Below are positions 25,595-34,467 of a DNA stretch of 64,000 nt, piece after piece. Every line of letters starts with the position of its first letter. Within the stretch, counting starts at the first letter, position 1. The position numbers and the translations under genes were made by a program. The stretch is taken from contig NZ_LAJB01000002.1 of NCBI RefSeq assembly GCF_000970685.1, forward strand, positions 527,854-591,853. Reading direction: 5' to 3'. The stretch comes from Domibacillus indicus (GTDB taxonomy: Bacteria > Bacillota > Bacilli > Bacillales > Domibacillaceae). The notes under the pieces are model-generated. The model was not told the DNA's origin. It did not search any database and was given only the letters and a program-made list of their open reading frames with translations.

Positions 25595-27118
25595 TTATTC
25601 ATTGTTCAGCTTATTGGCAAGGTCCTGGTAGGCCTGCTCGCCCGGCGCATACTTTACCGCTTCCGCTGCCGATGCTGCTGCCTTGCTCCGTTTGCCTTGT
25701 TCCGAATAAATAAGCGCTAAATTAAAATGCGCTTCTGGAAAATCACTCCGCAATGAGACTGCTTCCCTAAAATGCTTTTCCGCTTGTTCAAGACTTCCAT
25801 TTTTCGCTTCAATAAAGCCCAGGTGAAAATATGTTTCAGCGGTCGGTTCACCATTGTTCTGGAGAAAATTTAACAGTACACGTTCCGCTTCTTCATGATT
25901 TCCAGCCTCCAGTTCTTTGGATGCCTGCATATTGACTGATTTAGCATCCAGTGCAGCATATCCGCGCTCAAATCCTAAAAATAAACCGGCACTCACTAAG
26001 ACCAATGCTCCTGCTGAAAAGGCCGCCTGCTGAAACCAGCGCCGCTTTTTCGGAAAATGGACCACGCCTGTCGCTAAAAATCCGCCAATTAACCCGCCAA
26101 TATGGCCTGCATTATCAATTCCAGGCACCGTAAACCCAAACGCCAGATTAATCCCAATAACAACCAGGATATTCATTCCCATGGTGCGGAAAAACAGTTT
26201 GGGTTTGGTAACACCGAAATAAAGAAGAGCGCCAAACAGACCGAATATAGCACCGCTCGCACCAGCAGATAAATTGGGGGTCAGTAAAAAGCTTAGCAGA
26301 CTGCCTGTGAAGCCGGAAAAAAGATAAATCCATAAAAAGCGCAGTCGGCCGTATATTTGTTCAACAGCCGTTCCCAAATAATACAAAGCCATTGAATTCA
26401 TTAATAGATGCAGCAGCCCGATATGCAGAAAAATTGGTGTAATAAAGCGCCACCATTCACCCTCTAAAATAAGCGGGTTAAATTTCGCACCAAACTGTAA
26501 AAGCACCTGTGTATTTGTGCTTCCCCCGAAAAAGGTCATAAGAAAAAACATAATGATATTAACAGCGGTAAAAAGATAGGTGAAGAAAGGCTTTCCATAA
26601 TGAAAAAAACGTCTTTCTTCTTCTTTCCGTTTTACTTCATGAGACAATACTGCCCGCTCATAAGCTGCTGCTTCATCTTCCCCGCCGTCAAAATCTCTCT
26701 GCTCCGGAGCCTGCGGAAGCACCGCTTCTAATTGCTGAAGCGGCTCGGCTACTTCGTTTTCTGTGAAGAGAACGGTTAAAACTTTTGTTTTACCGCTTTC
26801 AATCGGTTTAATAAATGGCAAAAATTCATCAACCGGTTTATAGGGAGAGACAACGACATTGAGAATTGACAGCTTTCTTATCCCTGCCTGCTTTCGAAAC
26901 TTTTCGCCAATCCATACTGTTTTTTCAACAGTCCGCCTGAGCTCAGCCGCCCAGCCAAGATTCTGCCTGGACAGCCTGATAATCGACGCTTCTTTGAGCG
27001 AGCGGTTCTCAAGCAGCATTTCATTTCGATCCTGGTTCAACCTTGCCAGCGTATATTCCTGTTCAACGACAAAAAAATAAGCAAGCCGCCAAAAAATCAC
27101 GTCAGTTTGAGCTGTCAT
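25595..27118 (-). CDS. gluP: Rhomboid intramembrane protease GluP with TPR tail
   Basis: Serine protease that cuts within membrane segments; in B. subtilis it is needed for normal division and glucose uptake and for cleavage of a Mg transporter. 507 residues from ATG at 27118, equal to B. subtilis; an earlier ATG at 27139 adds 7. A soluble N-terminal domain (1-185) is followed by seven membrane helices with catalytic Ser in GASGAIFG (near 292) and His in NAGHIGGLIGG (near 345), then TPR repeats (about 410-500). Confidence 0.94.
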   Translation of the reverse strand: MTAQTDVIFWRLAYFFVVEQEYTLARLNQDRNEMLLENRSLKEASIIRLSRQNLGWAAELRRTVEKTVWIGEKFRKQAGIRKLSILNVVVSPYKPVDEFLPFIKPIESGKTKVLTVLFTENEVAEPLQQLEAVLPQAPEQRDFDGGEDEAAAYERAVLSHEVKRKEEERRFFHYGKPFFTYLFTAVNIIMFFLMTFFGGSTNTQVLLQFGAKFNPLILEGEWWRFITPIFLHIGLLHLLMNSMALYYLGTAVEQIYGRLRFLWIYLFSGFTGSLLSFLLTPNLSAGASGAIFGLFGALLYFGVTKPKLFFRTMGMNILVVIGINLAFGFTVPGIDNAGHIGGLIGGFLATGVVHFPKKRRWFQQAAFSAGALVLVSAGLFLGFERGYAALDAKSVNMQASKELEAGNHEEAERVLLNFLQNNGEPTAETYFHLGFIEAKNGSLEQAEKHFREAVSLRSDFPEAHFNLALIYSEQGKRSKAAASAAEAVKYAPGEQAYQDLANKLNNE

Positions 27119-27196
27119 TTTATCACTACTTTCGTCCATCCTGTTGATACAACTATAACGGAACTGGCCCGGACGGTAAAGAAAGAAGAGCAGCTT

Positions 27197-27757
27197 TTAG
27201 CAAACGATTACTTCTTTTTCGGTCACAATTTTCTGAACGGGGAGGTCGTGCTTTTCGACGGGAAGCGTATCAGAAAGCTGAATGGAGAATGCTAATGAAA
27301 TCGTTTGCCCTTCATATGAAGAAAGAAAGCGATCATAATAGCCGCCGCCAAATCCGATACGAAAGCCTCTTCGCTCAAAAAGAAGCCCGGGTACGATTAC
27401 TAAATCCAATTGATTCGGCTCAATCAACACGGTTTTTTCAGGGTTTGGTTCATAGAGGCCTGCATACACTTTTTCAAGGTCTGAAAACCGGTCCAGCCTG
27501 TGAAACTGCATTGTTCTGTCAGCAGGATGGCATTTCGGTACATATACTTTTTTCCCCCCCAGCCAGGCCGACCGAATCAGCTGCCATGTATCTACCTCAA
27601 AATCAGCTGAAACAGTCAAAGCAACTGTTTTTGCTTTTTTCCATTCCGCAAGCGCATACAATTTTGAAGCAGCTTCAAAGCTTTTTTGCTCGTAGACTGG
27701 CCGCTCCATTGCGGCAAGCTTTTGCTTAATCGATTCCCTTATTTGTTTTTTGTCCAT
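27197..27757 (-). CDS. yqgN: 5-formyltetrahydrofolate cyclo-ligase
   Basis: ATP-dependent return of 5-formyl-THF to 5,10-methenyl-THF. 186 residues. The N-terminal KKQIRESIKQKLAAM is followed by the folate/ATP-site signature VPGLLFERRGFRIGFGGGYYDRFL near 130. YqgN of B. subtilis by locus. It lies downstream of rpmG but is separated from it by a terminator. Confidence 0.94.
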   Translation of the reverse strand: MDKKQIRESIKQKLAAMERPVYEQKSFEAASKLYALAEWKKAKTVALTVSADFEVDTWQLIRSAWLGGKKVYVPKCHPADRTMQFHRLDRFSDLEKVYAGLYEPNPEKTVLIEPNQLDLVIVPGLLFERRGFRIGFGGGYYDRFLSSYEGQTISLAFSIQLSDTLPVEKHDLPVQKIVTEKEVIVC

Positions 27758-27774
27758 TCGCTCCTCCTCAAAAG

Positions 27775-27802
27775 AAAAAAACAGCAGGAAAGTCTCCTGC
27801 TG
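27775..27802 (-). terminator. Intrinsic terminator after rpmG
   Basis: CAGCAGGA and TCCTGCTG around 5 nt, followed by TTTTTTT on the minus strand, directly after the rpmG stop. Confidence 0.88.
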
Positions 27803-27803
27803 C

Positions 27804-27953
27804 TTACTTCGTTTCGCGGTGCACTGTTACTTTTTTCAATCGCGGGCTGTATTTTTTCAACTCGAGACGATCCGGGTTGTTACGTTTGTTTTTAGTTGTG
27901 ATATAGTTACGGTCACCGCTCTCAGTGCAAGCCAATGTAATATTTACACGCAT
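27804..27953 (-). CDS. rpmG: Ribosomal protein bL33, form lacking zinc cysteines
   Basis: Large-subunit ribosomal protein of 49 residues, starting [17 protein letters not shown] and ending VTVHRETK. In the usual zinc-ribbon form the first knuckle is CxxC and the second begins YCPR. Here the first reads C-T-E-S and the second YSPR, so only one cysteine remains and zinc cannot be held in the normal way. GGAGGG precedes the ATG; no Zur box is seen upstream. Confidence 0.95.
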   Translation of the reverse strand: MRVNITLACTESGDRNYITTKNKRNNPDRLELKKYSPRLKKVTVHRETK

Positions 27954-28004
27954 GTTTTTCCCTCCAAACTTGTCTAGCTTATTTTCAAGTCATATGCGAC
28001 TTTA

Positions 28005-28868
28005 CTATAATAGCACTTTTTCATCAGAAATGCCAGCCTGTTTTTTTAACATTGATGAATAAGATTCCTGCAAGTCTGCAGCTGTATTTTTTCCATGCAG
28101 CGCCGGCGAGGAAAAAGTATCGGAAAGTGGATAAATCGGCTTTAATCGCCCGGTAATCCCCTGGATTCCCCGCTTTAACCGTTTTTCTGCCAGCTTATAT
28201 GCACGATGTGTCCCAATATCCTGCCAATAGGCATTGGTTTCATATACATAAACAGGTTCCTGGTTAGAAAGAAGAGCCGGGAAGACATCTTTTGCAAAAT
28301 CTACTTCTCCTTGAAAAGGATAATCCTCAAACACAGACGGTTCAATTAAATAAATACCCGTGCTTACCTGGTTGGTCCATAAGTGGGCGTCCGCCGGTTT
28401 TTCTAACAGCGACAGCAGCCTTCCTTTTGGATCAGTTAAACAGACACCGAACTGCTCGGGCCGGTCTGCCACCGTCGTAACAATGGTAACCCGTGCCCCT
28501 TTTTCTTTATGAAAATCGTATACATGGCGCAATGGGATATTCGTCAGCGCATCCCCGCTTAAAATAGCCAGCGTCTCTTTAAATAAGCCGCTTGAAGCAA
28601 ATAAACTTCCTGCCGTACCGAGCGGCTTTCGCTCTTCAATATATTGAATGTAAAGCCCATCTTGCCTGCCAAACCCTGCATGCTGCTGAATAACTTCCTT
28701 TTTGTAACAAACCGTCATAATCACCCGATAAATCCCATTCATCTTAAAAACATTTAAGTTGTAATCTAAAAGAGGTTTATTTAGTAAAGGAACCATTGGC
28801 TTTGGTATGCGGTCGGTAATAGGACGCAGTCTTTTTCCACGCCCGCCAGCAAGCAAGATGCCTATCAT
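28005..28868 (-). CDS. Sugar-phosphate nucleotidyltransferase family protein
   Basis: 287 residues. The nucleotide-binding signature LAGGRGKRLRPITDRIPKPM is at 6-25, with PLLNKP following and LSGDALTN near 103 giving the metal-binding Asp. The family joins sugar 1-phosphates to NTPs (for example glucose- or mannose-1-phosphate); which sugar or base cannot be told. The C-terminal 50 residues show no hexapeptide repeats. The start overlaps the upstream GH57-like/GT4 gene by 4 nt (ATGA), so the two are translationally coupled and likely act in one pathway, perhaps supplying the NDP-sugar donor to the glycosyltransferase. Confidence 0.88.
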   Translation of the reverse strand: MIGILLAGGRGKRLRPITDRIPKPMVPLLNKPLLDYNLNVFKMNGIYRVIMTVCYKKEVIQQHAGFGRQDGLYIQYIEERKPLGTAGSLFASSGLFKETLAILSGDALTNIPLRHVYDFHKEKGARVTIVTTVADRPEQFGVCLTDPKGRLLSLLEKPADAHLWTNQVSTGIYLIEPSVFEDYPFQGEVDFAKDVFPALLSNQEPVYVYETNAYWQDIGTHRAYKLAEKRLKRGIQGITGRLKPIYPLSDTFSSPALHGKNTAADLQESYSSMLKKQAGISDEKVLL

Positions 28869-31138
28869 GTACGAACCCCTTCCATCTTTTTTATGAAAAC
28901 GGTTTGATTGTATACTTTTTCTGTTTGTGCACTGATGTGATTCCAGCTATAAAGCTCCTTTGCCATTTCGTGTCCATTAAGGCCAAGTTCTTTTGCAAAA
29001 TCAGGCTTATTTAAAATAGCCGATATTTTTTCCGATAAGTCCTCTGCGTTGCCGGGTTCAAACAAAAGGCCGGTTTGTTTGTGTAAAACAAAGGATTTTA
29101 ACCCTCCTGTCGCTGCGGCAATAACAGGCTTTTGAAATGCCATTGCTTCGAGGGCTACAATTCCAAACGGCTCATATAAGCTTGGAAAAACAGCCGCTTC
29201 GCATGATTGAAATAGTGCTTTTCTTTCTTCATCACTTACATATCCTACAAAGTGAATTCTATCTTCGAGTCCTCGTTTTTTTACTTCTTCACGCCAGTTT
29301 TCTAACAAAGGACCCTTCCCCGCAATAATAAACTGAATATTTTCTTTTTTCAAGCTTTTCAAGTGGATATTAAAAAATGTTTGAAATCCTTTTTCAAACA
29401 CCATTCTTCCAATCGAAAAAATAAATGGTTCCAGGTGGCTGAAGCGGGTAGAACCAGATACCCGTTCTTCAAATTCAACTCCGTTTGGAATCACATAGAT
29501 GTCTTTTTCTATCGCCTCATAGAAAACCCGCAATTCCTCTTTCATTGGCTGGCTGCAGACAATAATGGTATCTGAAGATGAAATAAGCGCTTTTTCTTTC
29601 GAAGCAATCGCATGCTGCAATTCATTGTGAAGACCATTGTTTCGGCCATGTTCTGTTGCATGAATAGTTGCAACAAGCGGAAGCTGGTGCTGCTCTGCCA
29701 GTAAAACGGCAGCATCCCCGGTCAGCCAGTCGTGTGTATGGATAAGAGAAACATCATACTCACGAATCAGCTCCGTTCCCTTCTGGAAAAGACACAAATT
29801 TAAATCTGATGTCTGCTTCAGAAAATCACGCTCTCCTTTATGAAGCGGACCTGTTCGATAAATATGAACACCTTTTACAACTTCATAATGAGGAGATTCA
29901 TGGTGGGAAGCTGTCAGCACAATTACTTCACGCCCGGAGGAAACGAGCGATTCAGCAAGACCGTGCACATGGCGGGCCATGCCGCCGACAATGTTTGGCG
30001 GATATTCCCACGTTAAAAGAAGAACAGCTCCCTCCATTTTTTCAATATGCTCAACTGGTTTTTCAGAAGAAAGAGTTACGCCATAATGCAGACGCATACG
30101 CTGGTGAGCATAATCTAAATCCGGAAATTCCTTGCGGGCGCCATCAAGTAAATATCGAAGAGAATCAACAGCACTTGCCAGCTCCTCTTCAAATCCGTGA
30201 ATGGCAGCATATATACAATATGCCCACTCAAGATCAAGCACTCCCCCTGCCTCATAAATGGCAGACCTGCACTTTTCGTCCCATTCTTCTTTTAAATAAA
30301 GAATTGGTTCACAGCGCTGAATTTCTTCAACTGTGATTAATTCCTGTCCTTTATTCATGTTTTCATAAGCAAGCGGAAAATGGATAAACCGCTTGGCAGA
30401 AGAAGAACTGCACTCTCTTACAGTCTGCTTTTTATCAATATCAGCATACCACCGGCAGGCATTCTCCTCTGTTATTGAAACAAGTGTTACAGCAGACTGA
30501 CTGTTTCCTTGCCTGTTTTCGGCTTCATAAGGAAAAATCTCAAGTCCGCGCGGCGACATCCAATGAACATCAGGCTCTTCTTCTAATGGAAAGGCATCGC
30601 CTGGAAGAAAAACAAACTGGCAGCCTGCCTGCTGAAGAAGTTCATCAATTCCTGGCATATAAGCACCGCGCGGAAGCCAGATAGACGCCGGCGGAGCACC
30701 AAATAATTCTTTCCAGACAGCAGCGGTCCGCTTTAAATCATCTGAAGCTGCCCCTTTTGCCGTGTAAGCAGTTAATGGATAATGACTGAGCGACACTGGC
30801 AGCAAAAGAAGCTTTCGTTCGTGAATTAAGTCTTTAAAGGCTTGAATAAACGAGCCATCATACGAGCGCAATAAATCAGCCGACATGTGGTGGTCATGAT
30901 GATCAATAAAGGTGTTGACAGCCATTTTTCCACGAACACCATTTAACCAGCCCAGTACAAACAAATTCACTACTGCTGTTACCGGCTTGCCCGGCTTTGC
31001 CTGATTAGCAGCCGCCAGCAGGCATCCGTACACGTTCATTATTTTTATTATTTCTTCACTGTCTATTGTCGATCCGGCCAGGGCAAGAGGCCGAAAGGGA
31101 TGATCTGCCATTAAGATATTTGAAAAAGAAACCTTCAT
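28865..31138 (-). CDS. GH57/DUF1957-like domain fused to a GT4 glycosyltransferase
   Basis: 757 residues. The N-terminal 340 resemble GH57-type alpha-glucan branching enzymes (DUF1957), but the usual WLPECAY with the nucleophile Glu reads WLPRGAY at 154-160, so Arg157 stands at the catalytic position. The second half is a GT-B glycosyltransferase of family 4: LLTWEYPPNIVGGMARHV at its start (near 373), IPNGVEF in the middle and the EPFGIVALEAM donor-binding motif near 660. This suggests transfer to an alpha-glucan or related polymer with a non-catalytic GH57 fold. It is preceded by the DUF4912 gene and followed by a nucleotidyltransferase. The product is not known. Confidence 0.85.
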   Translation of the reverse strand: MKVSFSNILMADHPFRPLALAGSTIDSEEIIKIMNVYGCLLAAANQAKPGKPVTAVVNLFVLGWLNGVRGKMAVNTFIDHHDHHMSADLLRSYDGSFIQAFKDLIHERKLLLLPVSLSHYPLTAYTAKGAASDDLKRTAAVWKELFGAPPASIWLPRGAYMPGIDELLQQAGCQFVFLPGDAFPLEEEPDVHWMSPRGLEIFPYEAENRQGNSQSAVTLVSITEENACRWYADIDKKQTVRECSSSSAKRFIHFPLAYENMNKGQELITVEEIQRCEPILYLKEEWDEKCRSAIYEAGGVLDLEWAYCIYAAIHGFEEELASAVDSLRYLLDGARKEFPDLDYAHQRMRLHYGVTLSSEKPVEHIEKMEGAVLLLTWEYPPNIVGGMARHVHGLAESLVSSGREVIVLTASHHESPHYEVVKGVHIYRTGPLHKGERDFLKQTSDLNLCLFQKGTELIREYDVSLIHTHDWLTGDAAVLLAEQHQLPLVATIHATEHGRNNGLHNELQHAIASKEKALISSSDTIIVCSQPMKEELRVFYEAIEKDIYVIPNGVEFEERVSGSTRFSHLEPFIFSIGRMVFEKGFQTFFNIHLKSLKKENIQFIIAGKGPLLENWREEVKKRGLEDRIHFVGYVSDEERKALFQSCEAAVFPSLYEPFGIVALEAMAFQKPVIAAATGGLKSFVLHKQTGLLFEPGNAEDLSEKISAILNKPDFAKELGLNGHEMAKELYSWNHISAQTEKVYNQTVFIKKMEGVRT

Positions 31139-31169
31139 TTCCCTTTACCTCCTTCACCTATTTACAGCT

Positions 31170-31736
31170 TTATCGCAGGCAATCTGGATGCTCAATCCAG
31201 TTTGGTGCGTCAAAAGGATAGTGGTAAAATTCTTCTGCTGCCCTTAGTTTAAATATATAATCTGTGTTCCGCTGATATGAAGTGTGGACAGGGTGTGACT
31301 GTAAAATTGGCCAGAATGTATAATGCTCTGTTAAATAACCAAGTTCACAAATATAAGAACGATTTCGCTTCAGGCCTTTGATAACCCAGCTGCAATCCTC
31401 TTTAGTTACTTTTATGCAAGTAACTGAGTGGGCATTTGCTCCATTAAAATAAATATCCGTTACATCAAAAATCCGGAGATCCAGCACTTCTGGATTTAAC
31501 GGCTTTTCACAATAAAATGCCGCTTCTAACAGACGAGGTTGAAGATGCCATCTGCAGTATAGGCGCTCTTTTGATAAAAAAATGGCGTGAAGTTCATTTT
31601 TCACCTCCAGGCCCTTTTTTTCCGTCATAAAACGACGCCATTTTTGCTTTACCTGCTGCTTTGGAATCGATAATTTCGACTCGATTTGATCCCAGGAGAA
31701 ATTTCGATTTCTCAGCTTGACAATTTCCTCAATCAA
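31170..31736 (-). CDS. DUF4912 domain protein
   Basis: 188 residues. An N-terminal helix-turn-helix-like stretch (about 4-40, with WDQIESKLSIPKQQVKQKWR) is followed by a DUF4912 domain: RLYCRWHL for the carbohydrate-module-like strand, LRIFDVTDI, and RSYICELGYL near 130. DUF4912 is found beside glycogen-type and GH57 proteins in other bacteria, which agrees with the gene order here. Start TTG at 31736 has GGGGTGAT 5 nt upstream. First gene of the probable three-gene operon. Confidence 0.75.
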   Translation of the reverse strand: MIEEIVKLRNRNFSWDQIESKLSIPKQQVKQKWRRFMTEKKGLEVKNELHAIFLSKERLYCRWHLQPRLLEAAFYCEKPLNPEVLDLRIFDVTDIYFNGANAHSVTCIKVTKEDCSWVIKGLKRNRSYICELGYLTEHYTFWPILQSHPVHTSYQRNTDYIFKLRAAEEFYHYPFDAPNWIEHPDCLR

Positions 31737-31775
31737 TATGTATCACCCCGGTCTGGCAAATTTCCTAAACTAGTT

Positions 31776-31790
31776 ATACCATTATGGTAT
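31776..31790. promoter_or_regulatory. Palindrome in the promoter region of the DUF4912 operon
   Basis: ATACCAT-T-ATGGTAT is a perfect 15-bp inverted repeat. On the minus strand it lies between TTGAAC (31794-31799) and TATAAC (31773-31778), a promoter-like pair with a short 15-nt spacer, so a bound protein would block that operon. The regulator is not known. Confidence 0.4.
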
Positions 31791-31886
31791 CACGTTCAAT
31801 AATATGCGGCAATTGCCAGCAGGCCGCTTTCCTCGACTTCCTGTTATGATACAATAACAAAAAAGAAAGATGAAAGGGGATTTCGT

Positions 31887-32249
31887 ATGAACGGACTTAT
31901 AATCGGATTGGCATGTGCCGGTGCCTGTTTTATTTTATTGTCATTTTTTGTCCGGGATAAGCAGCGGCATCTTGAAAAAGAACTTGAAGAACTCTCAATG
32001 AAAATGCTGCAGGAACACTACCAATTTAACAAAAAGCTGAAAGTACTTGAAGAAGAACTCCTGATTGGAGACACTCCTCCCATCAAAATTAAAAAACCGG
32101 CCGCAGTAAATGAAATTCTTCAAAGCCAGGTCATTGCACTTTATCAGCAGGGAACCCCACTGCCGCAAATCGCAGCCCAATCTTCGCTTTCACTAGATCA
32201 GGTGAAACACATTTTAGCTGTAAATAAGCGAATGGAGAATCAAGTATGA
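31887..32249 (+). CDS. Small membrane-anchored protein with coiled coil and HTH-like end
   Basis: 120 residues; not assigned to a named family. One N-terminal membrane helix (about 2-22), a charged helical segment (27-60) likely to form a coiled coil, and a C-terminal helix-turn-helix-like stretch (IAALYQQG-type pattern VIALYQQGTPLPQIAAQSSL). B. subtilis has small genes yqzC and yqzD next to pst, and this gene may be the counterpart of one of them. AAAGGGG precedes the ATG. It overlaps the next gene by 4 nt. Confidence 0.75.
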   Translation: MNGLIIGLACAGACFILLSFFVRDKQRHLEKELEELSMKMLQEHYQFNKKLKVLEEELLIGDTPPIKIKKPAAVNEILQSQVIALYQQGTPLPQIAAQSSLSLDQVKHILAVNKRMENQV

Positions 32250-32683
32250 CCAAACAATCTATTCGCTCCTTTGGCATTGGGCTTCTGGCTGCTTCGGCTG
32301 CCCTGTTTGTATTCAATCAATCCGAATCAAATAAATCTGCAGAACTTTCGACAGAAGAAATGATCCAGCTGCTGGAGGAAGAAAATTACACAGTTCAAAA
32401 AGCAGATTCCAGCAAAGAACAAGAGCCGGCTTCAGAACAAACCAGCCAAGCACAGCGCCAACCAGGAAAAGCCGCCGCCCAGCCTGTGACAATTTTAGTC
32501 GAATCAGGCATGTCGTCTTCTGAAGTAGCCGTTATGTTAAAAGAGGCCGGCCTTGTCGACGATGCAGAAGCTTTTAATCAATATTTAACGGAAACCGGTT
32601 ATGCTAACCGCCTGCAGACAGGATCGTTTACTTTCCAGCCCGGCATGACTGATGAAAAGCTTGCCGAAATATTAACAAACTAA
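32246..32683 (+). CDS. MltG/YceG-like domain protein
   Basis: 145 residues. An N-terminal membrane helix or uncleaved signal (about 7-23) is followed by a Gln/Glu-rich linker (40-75) and a small domain of about 65 residues with VESGMSSSEVAVMLKEAGLV, similar to the LysM-like lobe of endolytic transglycosylase MltG but without its catalytic domain. It therefore probably binds peptidoglycan outside the membrane and does not cut it. Coupled to the gene upstream by ATGA overlap; terminator follows. Confidence 0.75.
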   Translation: MTKQSIRSFGIGLLAASAALFVFNQSESNKSAELSTEEMIQLLEEENYTVQKADSSKEQEPASEQTSQAQRQPGKAAAQPVTILVESGMSSSEVAVMLKEAGLVDDAEAFNQYLTETGYANRLQTGSFTFQPGMTDEKLAEILTN

Positions 32684-32700
32684 ATTTCCCTATAATGAAA

Positions 32701-32727
32701 AGCCGGCGCATGAAGCGCCGGCTTTTT
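32701..32727 (+). terminator. Shared terminator before pstB
   Basis: AGCCGGCGC, loop ATGAA, GCGCCGGCT with A- and T-runs either side; it can serve both the small plus-strand operon and pstB, whose stops lie within about 50 bp of each other. Confidence 0.9.
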
Positions 32728-32730
32728 GTA

Positions 32731-33540
32731 TTATCCAAATCTTCCTGAAATATAATCATCTGTGCGGCTGTCCGCAGGGCTGTTGAAAATTGTATCCGTG
32801 GCATTGAACTCCACTACTTCTCCGTTAAGGAAGAAAGCCGTTTTGTCGGAGATACGGGCCGCCTGCTGCATATTGTGAGTGACAATAATAATGGAATATT
32901 TCTCTTTAAGCTCTTGAATAAGTTCTTCTATTTTTAAAGTTGAAACCGGGTCAAGCGCAGACGTTGGCTCATCCATTAAAATGACATCCGGCTCAAGTGC
33001 CAGGCAGCGCGCAATACAAAGACGCTGCTGCTGTCCGCCAGATAAACCGTAGGCCGGCTGATGAATCCGGTCTTTTACTTCATCCCATAAAGCCGCACCG
33101 CGCAGGCTTTTTTCAACTGTTTCATTAATAATCTGCTTGTTTTTAATACCGTGAATTTTCAAGCCAAAAGCAATGTTTTCATAAATCGATTTTGGAAACG
33201 GATTTGGTTTTTGAAAGACCATGCCAACGCGCGTCCGTAATTCCTCCACAAGAAAATCTTTGCTGAAGATATCACGTTTACGATATTCGATTATCCCGTT
33301 TGTTTTTACTCCGGGCACAAGATCAATCATACGATTTAACGTTTTGATATAAGTAGACTTTCCGCAGCCGGATGGACCAATAATAGCTGTTACGTCTTTT
33401 TCTTTAATACCGAGATTAATATTTTTAAGCGCATGATGATCGCCATACCATAAATTCAAATTTTTCGTATTGTAAACCAGCTGTTCTTCTGCTTGGACAG
33501 CCTGGTTATTTTTTGTGGAATTCACCGCAGTTAATGCCAT
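32731..33540 (-). CDS. pstB: Phosphate ABC transporter ATP-binding protein PstB
   Basis: ATPase of the high-affinity phosphate importer. 269 residues. Walker [11 protein letters not shown]-loop with [11 protein letters not shown], signature [10 protein letters not shown], Walker [12 protein letters not shown] and H-loop IIIVTHNM are complete; [14 protein letters not shown] is typical of PstB. Only one pstB is present, where B. subtilis has two in tandem. Last gene of pstSCAB. Confidence 0.97.
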   Translation of the reverse strand: MALTAVNSTKNNQAVQAEEQLVYNTKNLNLWYGDHHALKNINLGIKEKDVTAIIGPSGCGKSTYIKTLNRMIDLVPGVKTNGIIEYRKRDIFSKDFLVEELRTRVGMVFQKPNPFPKSIYENIAFGLKIHGIKNKQIINETVEKSLRGAALWDEVKDRIHQPAYGLSGGQQQRLCIARCLALEPDVILMDEPTSALDPVSTLKIEELIQELKEKYSIIIVTHNMQQAARISDKTAFFLNGEVVEFNATDTIFNSPADSRTDDYISGRFG

Positions 33541-33582
33541 ATTAGATTACCTCCAAATTTTCAGTTACTTTTCCTTAAGCTT

Positions 33583-34467
33583 TTATCTCGCTTGATAACG
33601 ATTCCGAATCCATACGGCAACAGAGTTCATTAAAATCAGCACACCGAGCAAAATAATAATCCCTGCCGCTGCAAGATTGTGAAAATCAACCTGCGGCCGG
33701 CTTGTCCAGTTGTAAATTTGCATCGGAAGAGCTGTGAATGAATCCAAATAGCCAGATGGCAAAAAAGCAACGAATGTTGGAATACCAACGACAATAAGCG
33801 GAGCTGTTTCACCGATTGCCCGTGAAAAAGCCAGGATACTGCCGGTTGCAATACCCGGAATGGCATAAGGAAGAACAACCCGGTAGATCGTCTGCCACTT
33901 TGTTGCCCCAAGGCCATAGGATGCTTCTTTTAATTCATTCGGAACAGCACGGATTGCTTCCTGGGCTGCCACAATAATAACCGGGAGAACGAGCAAAGCC
34001 ATCGTAAAGCCTGCAGCTAAAACACTGTTGCCAAATCCCAGAACACGGACAAAAATAGTTAGCCCAAGCAGTCCGAACACAACGGATGGAACACCGGCCA
34101 GGTTTGAAATATTCATCTGGATCCAGCTTGTTAAAGCGTTCTTCTTTGCATACTCTTCCAGATAAATAGCTGTGCCGACACCAAGAATTGCAGCCGTTGG
34201 GATAACGACACTCATCATCCAGAGCGTACCGACTACAGCAGCTTTAATCCCTGCCTGTTCAGGACGGCGAGAAGCGAAATTTTGGAAAAAGTCCCATGAT
34301 AAATAAGGAGCACCTTGAGAAATGATACGATAAAGCAAAATAATTAAGATAATCGATGTAAACACTGTTGCTGTTAAAAAAATTCCCTTGATTGCCTTGT
34401 TCTTCATTAAGCGGCCATCAATACGGCCAACCATTTCCTCTGCCTTAACTCTTGCTGTATTTTCCAT
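33583..34467 (-). CDS. pstA: Phosphate ABC transporter permease PstA
   Basis: Inner-membrane permease of the phosphate importer, 294 residues with six membrane helices. The permease/ATPase contact loop EAIRAVPNELKEASYGLGATKWQ is split here as ELKEASYGLGATKW near 190, and AFSRAIGETAPLIVVG is near 225. The start codon overlaps the last base of pstC. Confidence 0.96.
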   Translation of the reverse strand: MENTARVKAEEMVGRIDGRLMKNKAIKGIFLTATVFTSIILIILLYRIISQGAPYLSWDFFQNFASRRPEQAGIKAAVVGTLWMMSVVIPTAAILGVGTAIYLEEYAKKNALTSWIQMNISNLAGVPSVVFGLLGLTIFVRVLGFGNSVLAAGFTMALLVLPVIIVAAQEAIRAVPNELKEASYGLGATKWQTIYRVVLPYAIPGIATGSILAFSRAIGETAPLIVVGIPTFVAFLPSGYLDSFTALPMQIYNWTSRPQVDFHNLAAAGIIILLGVLILMNSVAVWIRNRYQAR

